Shown: positions 1 to 5,875 of the stretch, piece after piece | How the letters are laid out: every line of letters begins with the position of its first letter | Position numbering within the stretch: position 1 is the stretch's first letter | The notes under the pieces: generated by a model | What the model was told of the DNA's origin: nothing | Database searches by the model: none | The model's input: the letters and a program-made list of their open reading frames with translations, nothing else | Translations under genes and position numbers: made by a program | NCBI GenBank assembly: GCA_944376955.1 | Contig: CALWEB010000131.1 | Coordinates: 1 to 6,361 of the forward strand | Length of the DNA: 6,361 nucleotides | Direction: 5' to 3' | From: an uncultured Agathobaculum sp. | GTDB taxonomy: Bacteria > Bacillota > Clostridia > Oscillospirales > Butyricicoccaceae

Positions 1-1
1 A

Positions 2-31
2 ACCGTACTTTATCTTTCGATAAAGTACGGT
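2..31 (-). terminator. Hairpin downstream of tRNA-Ser, probable intrinsic terminator
   Basis: A perfect 13-bp inverted repeat (2-14 with 19-31) has a 4-nt loop that reads GAAA on the minus strand. It starts 4 bp after the encoded CCA end of the tRNA, where a tRNA transcription unit normally ends. Only one T of a possible T-tract is visible before the window edge, so the terminator call rests on stem strength and position. It could also terminate a plus-strand or converging transcript from outside the window. Confidence 0.75.
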
Positions 32-35
32 AATC

Positions 36-126
36 TGGCGGAGAGTCAGGGATTTGAACCCTGGAGACGCTCATCACGCCTACACGATTTCCAATCGTGC
101 GCCTTCGACCACTCAGCCAACTCTCC
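36..126 (-). tRNA. tRNA-Ser (anticodon GGA)
   Basis: This is a complete class II tRNA. The 7-bp acceptor stem is GGAGAGT (126-120) paired with ACTCTCC (46-40). The discriminator base is G (39) and the CCA end is encoded in the DNA (38-36). The anticodon stem CACGA/TCGTG closes the loop TTGGAAA, giving anticodon GGA, which reads serine codons UCC and UCU. The T-arm is CAGGG-TTCAAAT-CCCTG, and the long variable arm is typical of serine tRNAs. The gene has its own promoter upstream and a hairpin downstream, so it appears to be a single-gene unit. It points the same way as the upstream liv operon but is separated from it by a terminator. Confidence 0.97.
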
Positions 127-160
127 AGATATTCATTTGTTCTCACAAAGGACAAGAAAT

Positions 161-189
161 ATTATACCCGACAGTTTCCCATTCGTCAA
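161..189 (-). promoter_or_regulatory. Sigma-A promoter of tRNA-Ser
   Basis: On the minus strand the -35 box TTGACG (189-184) and the perfect -10 box TATAAT (166-161) are separated by exactly 17 bp. The match to the vegetative consensus is 11 of 12. The expected start near 154 gives a leader of about 28 nt before the mature tRNA 5' end at 126, which RNase P would remove. Confidence 0.9.
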
Positions 190-222
190 GTACTTTTTCA
201 TTTTTTCTTTTTATTTTCTTTC
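190..222 (-). promoter_or_regulatory. A-tract UP-like element upstream of the tRNA-Ser promoter
   Basis: Directly upstream of the -35 box, the minus strand is almost pure A with a few T and G, in several phased A-runs. Such tracts bind the RNA polymerase alpha C-terminal domain at stable-RNA promoters. Together with the near-consensus core promoter this suggests high constitutive output. The functional assignment is by analogy. Confidence 0.5.
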
Positions 223-241
223 CCGCACTTTTCCTCCCGCA

Positions 242-276
242 AAATACGCCCTGCGCCACCGGCGCAGGGCGTATTT
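242..276 (-). terminator. Intrinsic terminator after the cytidylate kinase-like gene
   Basis: A perfect 16-bp stem (276-261 with 257-242) has a 3-nt GGT loop and a GC-rich core. It begins 3 bp after the stop codon at 280. On the minus strand the stem is preceded by an A-rich stretch and ends in TATTTT, with A-U pairs at the base. The plus-strand reading also ends in a T-rich run, so the element could be bidirectional, although no plus-strand gene is seen. It marks the end of the liv-kinase transcription unit and separates it from the tRNA promoter. Confidence 0.88.
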
Positions 277-279
277 CTT

Positions 280-906
280 TTACTTCTGGAACTGCGACCG
301 CACTTCCATATACTGCACAATCTCTTCCACTACACCGTCAAAGCCCAGCACACCGCTGTTGAGCGACAGGTCATAATTGCGCGCATCATACCAGTCGTGG
401 CCAGTGTGATGCTTGTAATACTTTGCGCGATAGTCGTCGATCTCTGCAATCTTGCGCACCACTTCGTCCTCCGGCAGAGAATCTACCTTCATGGCCTGCT
501 CCAGACAGAAATCCGGGTCGGCATGGACAAACACGCGCACCACATCCGGACGGCCTTTGAGTACATAGTCCGCACAGCGTCCGATCAACACACACGGTCC
601 CTGATCGGCCAGCTTGCGGATGATCTTCGCCTGATAGTCAAACAGTGCATCATCCCGTAAATATGCCTTGGAGGAATCGCTCGGCAGCGGCAGATCCCCT
701 TTGTAACGGCTTTTCAAACGCGTAATCAGATCGGGCTTGAGGCGCTCATCGGTAAACAGCATGGCATTGATACCGCTGTCCTCAGATGCCATTGTAATGA
801 TCTCGCGGTTGTAAAATGGGATATGCAGCCGGTCTGCCAACATTTTGCCAACCGTCTTGCCGCCCGAACCATACTGACGAGCGATGGTGATAATGTACGG
901 ATTCAT
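280..906 (-). CDS. Cytidylate kinase-like family protein
   Basis: This 208-residue cytoplasmic protein belongs to the cytidylate kinase-like P-loop family. The N-terminus ITIARQYGSGG (about residues 6-16) is that family's variant phosphate-binding loop; genuine Cmk has a GPAGAGKST-type loop instead. Other family features are VLIGRCADY (106-114), a hydrophobic strand near VRVFVHAD, and a C-terminal block with IDDYRAKYY, HTGHDWYD and YDLSLNSG (about 155-185). The predicted activity is nucleoside monophosphate phosphorylation, but the true substrate of this subfamily is not settled and CMP kinase activity should not be assumed. The ATG at 906 lies 7 bp after a G-rich ribosome binding site that abuts the livF stop. 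It is therefore very likely the last gene of the liv operon, followed at once by a terminator. No signal peptide or membrane segment is seen. Confidence 0.9.
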   Translation of the reverse strand: MNPYIITIARQYGSGGKTVGKMLADRLHIPFYNREIITMASEDSGINAMLFTDERLKPDLITRLKSRYKGDLPLPSDSSKAYLRDDALFDYQAKIIRKLADQGPCVLIGRCADYVLKGRPDVVRVFVHADPDFCLEQAMKVDSLPEDEVVRKIAEIDDYRAKYYKHHTGHDWYDARNYDLSLNSGVLGFDGVVEEIVQYMEVRSQFQK

Positions 907-913
907 ACGTATT

Positions 914-921
914 CCCCCTTA
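914..921 (-). promoter_or_regulatory. Ribosome binding site overlapping the livF stop codon
   Basis: The minus strand reads TAAGGGGGAA: the livF stop TAA (921-919) supplies the AA of the AAGGGGG Shine-Dalgarno sequence for the cytidylate kinase-like gene. The G-run ends 7 bp before its ATG at 906. Ribosomes finishing livF would sit on this site, which suggests translational coupling. Confidence 0.7.
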
Positions 922-1626
922 TTCACCCAGATATGCCTTTTTGATTGCGTCATCGTTGAGCAGGTCGGACGCCTTGCCGGTCTTGACGATCTTGCCGGTT
1001 TCCAGCACATACGCGCGGTCTGCGATTGACAGCGCCTTCTTCGCGTTCTGCTCGACCAGCAGCACGGTCGTGCCGGCGGCCGAAACCTCCTGAATGATTT
1101 TAAATACCTCACCGACAAACAACGGGGACAGGCCCATCGACGGCTCATCGAGCAGCAGGATGCGCGGCTTGGCCATCAGCGCACGGCCCATGGCCAGCAT
1201 CTGCTGCTCGCCACCGGACAGCGTGCCGGCCGGCTGGTTCTTTCGCTCTTCCAGGCGGGGAAACCGCTTGTAAACGTCGGCCAGCGACGCCTCCACCTCG
1301 CTCTTGGGGCGGGTATACGCGCCCATCTTGAGGTTTTCGCGCACGGTCAGCCCCGCGAATACGCGGCGGCCTTCCGGCACATGGCTCATGCCCAGGCGCA
1401 CGATTTCGTGGCCGGGCTTTTTGGTGATATCCTTGCCTTCAAAGGTCACCGTACCGCCCTTACTCGGCAGCAAACCGGTGATTGTATGCAGCGTCGTGGT
1501 CTTGCCCGCGCCGTTCGCGCCGATCAGCGCAACGACCTCGCCCTCGTTTACCTCGAAGGAAACGTCGCGCAGCGCGTGAATCAGGCCGTAAAATACGTTG
1601 ATATCCTTGACTTCCAGCATTGCCAT
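919..1626 (-). CDS. livF: Branched-chain amino acid ABC transporter, ATP-binding protein LivF
   Basis: This is one of the two ATPase subunits that power the importer on the cytoplasmic face of the membrane. It has 235 residues, the usual LivF length. Visible motifs are the A-loop Tyr13, Walker A GANGAGKT (36-43), VPEGRRVF (83-90) where other ABC proteins carry the Q-loop, the signature LSGGE (136-140), Walker B ILLLDE (156-161) and VEQN (191-194). Gln193 replaces the usual switch histidine; this Gln and the PEGR variant are normal for LivF. The start at 1626 has a strong AAGGAGG site (1641-1635) 8 bp upstream, so it is preferred over the in-frame ATG at 1620. It lies 17 bp after livG and 12 bp before the kinase-like gene. 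The family also includes amide and urea transporters, so the exact substrate is not fixed by this sequence. Confidence 0.97.
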   Translation of the reverse strand: MAMLEVKDINVFYGLIHALRDVSFEVNEGEVVALIGANGAGKTTTLHTITGLLPSKGGTVTFEGKDITKKPGHEIVRLGMSHVPEGRRVFAGLTVRENLKMGAYTRPKSEVEASLADVYKRFPRLEERKNQPAGTLSGGEQQMLAMGRALMAKPRILLLDEPSMGLSPLFVGEVFKIIQEVSAAGTTVLLVEQNAKKALSIADRAYVLETGKIVKTGKASDLLNDDAIKKAYLGE

Positions 1627-1643
1627 TTGGGTTTCCTCCTTTC

Positions 1644-2402
1644 TTATTCGCCGAGGTAGGCCGTAACGACCTCCGGGTTTTTGAGCACTTCGCTCGGCGT
1701 GCCCTCGGCCAACAGACGGCCGAAGTTGAGCACATACAGGTATTCACAAATGCCCGAAACCAGCTTCATATCATGTTCAATCAGCAACACGGTCACACCG
1801 AACTTTTTCCGCACCAGTTCAATGGTCTCCATCAACTCTTCGGTCTCGTTCGGGTTCATGCCCGCTGCCGGCTCGTCAAGCAGCAGCAGCTTAGGATCGG
1901 TCGCCAAGGCGCGCGCAATCTCCAGCTTGCGCTGCTTGCCGTAGGGCAGGTTCGCCGCCTTATAATCCGCGACGTTTTCCAGCCCGAACACCTCCAGCAG
2001 CTCCATCGCGCGGCCATCCATCGCGTGTTCCTTCTTGCGATAGGAGCCGAGGTGCAGCAGGCTTTCCGCCAGCGTGTAGGTGATCTCGTTATGCAGGCCG
2101 GTCTTGACGTTGTCCAGCACGGACAGGTTGGAGAACAGGCGGATGTTCTGGAACGTACGCGCCACACCCATCTTGCAGATATCGTGCGGCTTTTTGCCGA
2201 TCAGGTTCTGGCCGTCTAATCGGATACCGCCATCGGTCGGACGGTATACGCCGGTCAGCATGTTGAACACGGTGGTCTTGCCCGCGCCGTTCGGCCCAAT
2301 CAGGCCGACCAAGCCGCCCTCTTCGATTTTCATGCTCAGCTCATCGACGGCGCGCAGGCCGCCGAAGGAAATGCCAAGCGAAGTAACTTCCAGCATTGCC
2401 AT
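1644..2402 (-). CDS. livG: Branched-chain amino acid ABC transporter, ATP-binding protein LivG
   Basis: This is the second ATPase subunit, pairing with LivF. With the start at 2402 it has 252 residues. Motifs are Walker A GPNGAGKT (36-43), Q-loop ARTFQN (81-86, Gln85), LPYGKQR (152-158) in place of the LSGGQ signature, Walker B LLLLDEP (172-178) and the switch IEHDM (208-212, His210). The altered signature is usual for LivG, and the C-terminal end AYLGE is also typical. Three in-frame starts exist: GTG at 2408, ATG at 2402 and ATG at 2396. I prefer 2402 because the AAGGAGG site (2419-2413) is 10 bp away and the protein then begins MAMLEV, exactly as LivF does here. The GTG at 2408 would leave only 4 bp of spacing but would give a 4-bp GTGA overlap with livM, so it remains possible. 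Confidence 0.96.
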   Translation of the reverse strand: MAMLEVTSLGISFGGLRAVDELSMKIEEGGLVGLIGPNGAGKTTVFNMLTGVYRPTDGGIRLDGQNLIGKKPHDICKMGVARTFQNIRLFSNLSVLDNVKTGLHNEITYTLAESLLHLGSYRKKEHAMDGRAMELLEVFGLENVADYKAANLPYGKQRKLEIARALATDPKLLLLDEPAAGMNPNETEELMETIELVRKKFGVTVLLIEHDMKLVSGICEYLYVLNFGRLLAEGTPSEVLKNPEVVTAYLGE

Positions 2403-2404
2403 GG

Positions 2405-3481
2405 TCACGCGCCCTCCTTTTCGTTTTTCTCCAGCTTTTCCATCTGTTTCATGCCGCGCTTTTCAAGCAGACGCGCCTTGAGCGAGGAGTTATTGAACAG
2501 CATCATCGCAATCAGCAGGATTGCATAAATCAGCATACGGTAACTGTTGACCGCACGCAGCAGCTCGGGCAGCAGGGTCAGCAGGGTTGCCGCGATAATC
2601 GAGCCCCAGATGTTGCCCAGACCACCCAGAACGACGAATACCAGAATCAGGATGGAGGTATTGAAGTCGAACTTGGCTGCCGTGATGGTGGAATAATTCA
2701 TGGCATACAGCGCGCCCGCCATACCTGCAAACGCCGCAGAGATGACGAAGGCCATTAGTTTGTAATGCGTGGTGGAAATACCGATCGAATCGGCTGCAAT
2801 CTTGTTGTCGCGCACCGCCATGATCGCGCGGCCCGAGCGGCTGTTGATCAGATTGAGGATGATAAAGAGCGTGATCAAGATCAGCACAAAGCCCCAGGTA
2901 AAACTGGACAGCTTGGAAACGCCCGAAACGCCCATCGGCCCGTTGATGATCATCTTGCCGCCATCCGCCAGCTGGAATTTCTGCTCGAGGATGCTGAAGT
3001 GCAGGCCGGATGCGTCCTTGCCGATATACAGCACGTTAATGATGTTTTTGATGATCTCACCGAACGCCAGCGTCACAATCGCCAGATAGTCACCCTTGAG
3101 GCGCAGCACCGGCACGCCGACGATCACGCCCGCGATGGCAGCGCAGATCGCGCCCACGATGATCGCAAGGATCAGGCGCACCACGCCGGACGGAACCGTA
3201 TCCGCCAAGCTCGTGGTTACCACGATGCCGGAGAACGCGCCCACCGACATAAAGCCCGCGTGGCCGAGCGACAGCTCGCCCAGAATACCAACCGTCAGGT
3301 TGAGCGATACCGCCATGATGATATATGCGCAGATCGGCACCAGCAAGCCCTTCATCGAGCTGGAAATGCTGCCGGTCAGCACCAGCGCCTGCACCACAAC
3401 GAATGCAACAATGACAATACCAAAGGAAAGCAGCGTGTCGCGTCCGCTGCGGGAGGCGGCATACTTTTTCAGTTTTTGCAT
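2405..3481 (-). CDS. livM: Branched-chain amino acid ABC transporter, permease LivM
   Basis: This 358-residue polytopic membrane protein is the second permease subunit and forms the channel with LivH. Many hydrophobic segments are visible, the first two near residues 17-36 and 45-65. Family motifs are GELSLGHAGFMSVGAF (68-83), LRLKGDYLAIVTLAFGEI (126-143) and the cytoplasmic coupling loop GRAIMAVRDNKIAADSIGI (217-235), which should contact the ATPases. The C-terminus is a lysine- and glutamate-rich tail. The reading frame stays open upstream to about 3553, but that part overlaps livH and looks like a shadow. The ATG at 3481 has an AAGGGGG site 8 bp upstream. The stop TGA at 2407-2405 is 2 bp before the preferred livG start, indicating tight coupling. 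Confidence 0.96.
   Translation of the reverse strand: MQKLKKYAASRSGRDTLLSFGIVIVAFVVVQALVLTGSISSSMKGLLVPICAYIIMAVSLNLTVGILGELSLGHAGFMSVGAFSGIVVTTSLADTVPSGVVRLILAIIVGAICAAIAGVIVGVPVLRLKGDYLAIVTLAFGEIIKNIINVLYIGKDASGLHFSILEQKFQLADGGKMIINGPMGVSGVSKLSSFTWGFVLILITLFIILNLINSRSGRAIMAVRDNKIAADSIGISTTHYKLMAFVISAAFAGMAGALYAMNYSTITAAKFDFNTSILILVFVVLGGLGNIWGSIIAATLLTLLPELLRAVNSYRMLIYAILLIAMMLFNNSSLKARLLEKRGMKQMEKLEKNEKEGA
2413..2419 (-). promoter_or_regulatory. Ribosome binding site of livG
   Basis: AAGGAGG on the minus strand lies inside the last livM codons. Its distance to the candidate starts is 4 bp (GTG 2408), 10 bp (ATG 2402) and 16 bp (ATG 2396). This favours 2402 but does not fully exclude 2408. 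Confidence 0.75.
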
Positions 3482-3489
3482 GTTTTCCG

Positions 3490-3497
3490 CCCCCTTA
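3490..3497 (-). promoter_or_regulatory. Ribosome binding site of livM overlapping the livH stop codon
   Basis: The minus strand reads TAAGGGGG: the livH stop codon (3497-3495) contributes AA to the AAGGGGG site, 8 bp before the livM ATG at 3481. This site fixes the livM start at 3481 and rejects the longer open frame. The livF-kinase junction has the same eight bases. Confidence 0.72.
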
Positions 3498-4376
3498 AAC
3501 CTTTTCGCTGACGTGCTTGCCAAGCAGGCCGTCCGGCTTGACCAGCAGCACAATGATCAGCACCGCAAACACAATCGCGTCCGACAGCTGGGTGGAAATG
3601 TACGCCTTGGCGAAAATCTCAATCACGCCCAGCAAGATGCCGCCCAGCAGCGCGCCCGGGATCGAACCGATGCCGCCGAATACGGCCGCGGTAAATGCCT
3701 TGATGCCGGGCATCGAACCGGTCGTCGGCAGCAGGGTCGGATAGGCCGAGCAGAGCAGCACGCCCGCAATCGCCGCCAGACCGGAGCCGATGGCAAAGGT
3801 CAGCGAAATCGTCGTATTGACGTTGATACCCATCAACTGGGCCGCGCCCTTGTCCTCGGACACCGCACGCATCGCCGTGCCCATCTTGCTCTTGCCGGTG
3901 AACAGGGTCAGCGCGACCATAATCACAACACACGCCAGCACCGTCACAATCGTCACGCGTGTGATGGTCAGCTGCCCACCGAACAGCTGGATCGGGTCGC
4001 CGCCGACCACCGAGGTAAAGCTCTTTGTGCTCGAGCCCCAGATCAGCAGCGCCGCATTCTGCAAAAAGTAGGAAACACCGATTGCCGTGATCAGTACGGC
4101 CAGCGACGGCGCCATGCGCAGCGGCTTATACGCCAGACGCTCAATGACCACGCCCAGCACCGTGCAGACCACAACCGCCAGCAGCACGCCTGCAATCGGC
4201 GGCCAGCCCAGATAGGTCGTGGCACAGAAGCACATATAGCCGCCGACCATGATGACATCACCGTGCGCAAAGTTCAGCATTTTTGCAATGCCGTAGACCA
4301 TCGTGTATCCCAGCGCGATGATCGCGTAAATGCTTCCCAGACTGATGCCGTTGATCAGATGATTGAGAAAGCTCAT
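3495..4376 (-). CDS. livH: Branched-chain amino acid ABC transporter, permease LivH
   Basis: This is the first permease subunit, 293 residues and strongly hydrophobic, with multiple membrane segments. Family hallmarks are the N-terminal GISLGSIYAIIALGYTMVYG (10-29), LNFAHGDVIMVGGY (34-47), ERLAYKPLR (79-87), the coupling loop MGTAMRAVSEDKGAAQLMGI (165-184) and a C-terminus with KPDGLLGK. The frame extends four codons further to a GTG at 4388. The ATG at 4376 is chosen because GAGGTG (4391-4386), the only good Shine-Dalgarno sequence, lies 9 bp before it and overlaps the GTG. It follows livJ after a 245-bp spacer with three stem-loops, while its 3' end is tightly coupled to livM. The likely substrates are leucine, isoleucine and valine, by family and gene order. 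Confidence 0.96.
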   Translation of the reverse strand: MSFLNHLINGISLGSIYAIIALGYTMVYGIAKMLNFAHGDVIMVGGYMCFCATTYLGWPPIAGVLLAVVVCTVLGVVIERLAYKPLRMAPSLAVLITAIGVSYFLQNAALLIWGSSTKSFTSVVGGDPIQLFGGQLTITRVTIVTVLACVVIMVALTLFTGKSKMGTAMRAVSEDKGAAQLMGINVNTTISLTFAIGSGLAAIAGVLLCSAYPTLLPTTGSMPGIKAFTAAVFGGIGSIPGALLGGILLGVIEIFAKAYISTQLSDAIVFAVLIIVLLVKPDGLLGKHVSEKV

Positions 4377-4385
4377 GGTTTCATA

Positions 4386-4391
4386 CACCTC
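4386..4391 (-). promoter_or_regulatory. Ribosome binding site deciding the livH start
   Basis: GAGGTG on the minus strand is 9 bp upstream of the ATG at 4376. It overlaps the in-frame GTG at 4388-4386, so the GTG cannot use it. The region is otherwise A-rich, which favours open initiation. Confidence 0.7.
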
Positions 4392-4420
4392 AAATCTTTT
4401 TCATTTCTCTTATCCGTTTG

Positions 4421-4470
4421 TGGGATGGGGCGGTGGCTTGGCAGTGCGGTCAAGCCGTCGCCCCACCCCA
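4421..4470 (-). promoter_or_regulatory. Large stem-loop 3 in the livJ-livH spacer
   Basis: Two 20-nt arms (4421-4440 and 4451-4470) pair around a 10-nt loop. The inner 15 bp include two G-U type pairs; after one A-C mismatch, four more bp extend the base. No T-run follows on either strand, so it does not look like an intrinsic terminator. It sits about 45 nt upstream of livH, where it could stabilise the 3' end or 5' end of processed messages, or affect livH translation. The role is inferred from position. Confidence 0.6.
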
Positions 4471-4498
4471 TAATGCCGGTAAACGGAAAAATGGACAA

Positions 4499-4531
4499 AG
4501 GAGGGCCCGTCGTACTATACGGCGCCCTCCT
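4499..4531 (-). terminator. Stem-loop 2 in the livJ-livH spacer, possible weak terminator
   Basis: AGGAGGGC (4499-4506) pairs with GCCCTCCT (4524-4531), and CCGT (4507-4510) pairs with ACGG (4519-4522) across a one-base bulge, leaving an 8-nt loop. On the minus strand the stem is followed by TTTGTCCATTTTT, an interrupted T-tract. This would allow partial termination and readthrough into livHMGF, as expected where a receptor is needed in excess. It could also act only as a barrier to 3' exonucleases. Confidence 0.5.
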
Positions 4532-4558
4532 CTGCTTCTTACTTACGTGTTGTGTTGC

Positions 4559-4577
4559 GTGTGCGCGCCGCGCACAC
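4559..4577 (-). promoter_or_regulatory. Stem-loop 1 in the livJ-livH spacer
   Basis: GTGTGCG and CGCACAC form a perfect 7-bp stem around a 5-nt loop; the sequence is a palindrome up to 9 bp per arm. It begins 45 nt after the livJ stop. No T-tract follows, so a mRNA-stabilising 3' structure is more likely than a terminator. Confidence 0.5.
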
Positions 4578-4621
4578 CATTTGCGGTATCCAAGGAGAAC
4601 AGCGTACCCCTCAGACCGTTT

Positions 4622-5797
4622 TTACATACCTACGTATGCGCCGTTCTCAATAACCATGCCCTTCGGGCTCTTGGAAACCGCACCGATGGTGTCCCAAGTC
4701 ATGTTCTCACCAGTCAGGCCGTTAAAGGTCATGGAGGTGAACTGCGCGATCATCGCGTCGCACAGCTCTTCGTTGGACATGTCGGGCGTTGCGCCGGCAG
4801 CCTCAAGCGCCTGTGCATAAGCGTAAATGCAGTCATACGCATCCGCTGCGAACTGGTTCGGAATCTCGCCGTATGCTTCCTGATACTTGGTCACGAAAGA
4901 AACGGTCTTGTCATCGGTAGCGTCCGCATTGAACGGGGTCAGCAGCATAACGCCTTCAGCCAGAGTGGTATCGAAATTCTCAACCGTCAGGATGCCGTCC
5001 ATGCCGTCCACGCCGAAGAACTTCGGTGCGTAACCCATCGCATTGGCCTGCGTCAGGATCAGGGATGCCGGAGTGTAGTACATCGGCAGGAACACCAGGT
5101 CTGCGCCCTTGTCCTTCGCGTCGTTCAGCTGTACCGAGAAGTCGGTCGCGGAAGCGTCGGTAAAGGTGGTTTCGGAAACGATGTTCAGGCCCTTTGCCTG
5201 CGCCTCGGCAACAAACTTGTCGTGAATGCCGGTGGAGTAAACATCGTCATTCTTCCAGATGATCGCAATCTTGGTGCCAAGCTGCTGATCCGCAATATAG
5301 TCTGCGGAAGCGGTGCCCTGGTTCGGGTCAGCGAAGCACATCTGGAACACATTGTCCTTACCCTCGGTGGTAGCCACGGAGGAAGCCGACGGGGTCAGCG
5401 CAAAGATGCGGTCCGCATAGATATCGGTCGAAATTGCCTCGCAGGGCTTGGAGGTAACCGAACCCAGGGACAGCTGCATTCCCCAGTCCTTCAGGTTGTT
5501 GTACGCGTTGACGGCCTTCTCGGTGTTGTTCTCGTCATCCTCGAACTTCAGCTCGATCTGGATGCCGCCCTGGGCGTTGATCTCATCCGCCGCGATCTGC
5601 GCACCGCGCGCAACCGCGTTGCCGTAAATCGCCGCATCGCCGGTCAGCGGAGAGGTGCCGCCGATTTTGAACGCCGCGCCGGAAGCGCTGCCCTCATCGG
5701 TGTTCCCTGCATCCGTGCCCGCGGTATTGCCGCCGCAGCCAGCCAGCGTACCGACCAGCATCATGCCGGCCAGCAACATGCTGAGACTTTTCTTCAT
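4622..5797 (-). CDS. livJ: Branched-chain amino acid ABC transporter, substrate-binding lipoprotein (LivJ/LivK type)
   Basis: This is the extracellular receptor that binds the amino acid and hands it to LivHM. It has 391 residues. The N-terminus is a lipoprotein signal: MKK, a hydrophobic core and the lipobox LAGC with Cys21 as the lipidated residue. A Gly/Asn/Thr/Asp-rich linker (22-40) follows, then a type 1 periplasmic-binding fold from about residue 44 (FKIGGTSPLTGDAAIYG). Family features include ADEINAQGG, LSLGSVTSKPC, TPSASS, IAIIWKNDDVYSTG, FLPMYY and FGVDGMDG. A clear AGGAG site (5811-5807) sits 9 bp before the ATG at 5797. It is the first gene of the operon, behind its own promoter. 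Ligand range cannot be read with certainty; other amino acids or amides are possible. The symbol is by analogy with the E. coli liv genes. Confidence 0.94.
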   Translation of the reverse strand: MKKSLSMLLAGMMLVGTLAGCGGNTAGTDAGNTDEGSASGAAFKIGGTSPLTGDAAIYGNAVARGAQIAADEINAQGGIQIELKFEDDENNTEKAVNAYNNLKDWGMQLSLGSVTSKPCEAISTDIYADRIFALTPSASSVATTEGKDNVFQMCFADPNQGTASADYIADQQLGTKIAIIWKNDDVYSTGIHDKFVAEAQAKGLNIVSETTFTDASATDFSVQLNDAKDKGADLVFLPMYYTPASLILTQANAMGYAPKFFGVDGMDGILTVENFDTTLAEGVMLLTPFNADATDDKTVSFVTKYQEAYGEIPNQFAADAYDCIYAYAQALEAAGATPDMSNEELCDAMIAQFTSMTFNGLTGENMTWDTIGAVSKSPKGMVIENGAYVGM

Positions 5798-5875
5798 GAT
5801 AATCTTCTCCTTTACTGTATAATCTCCCCCGCCCCGCAGAACCTTTATTTCTGTAAAGCGTTAAGATTATTTTTT

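Noticed and set aside
97..660. Plus-strand open frame over the terminator and cytidylate kinase-like gene
   Set aside because: It crosses the tRNA promoter and a terminator hairpin and is antisense to a recognised gene, with no domain of its own.
2765..3511. Plus-strand open frame of 248 codons opposite livM
   Set aside because: The translation is a low-complexity mix of Arg, His, Asp and Gln, antisense to a clear permease gene.
3482..3553. Upstream extension of livM by 24 codons
   Set aside because: It overlaps the end of livH in another frame and has no family similarity. A good ribosome binding site supports the ATG at 3481.
4560..4621. T-box-like fragment (GGATACCGC) in the livJ-livH spacer
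   Set aside because: It has only weak partial similarity to the T-box core, and no specifier stem or antiterminator pairing is visible.
3096..4820. Plus-strand open frame of 574 codons opposite livM, livH and livJ
   Set aside because: It is antisense to three confident genes, runs across the spacer with its hairpins, has a His/Arg/Gln-rich composition without recognisable domains, and no clear ribosome binding site. High-GC third positions on the minus strand explain the lack of stops.
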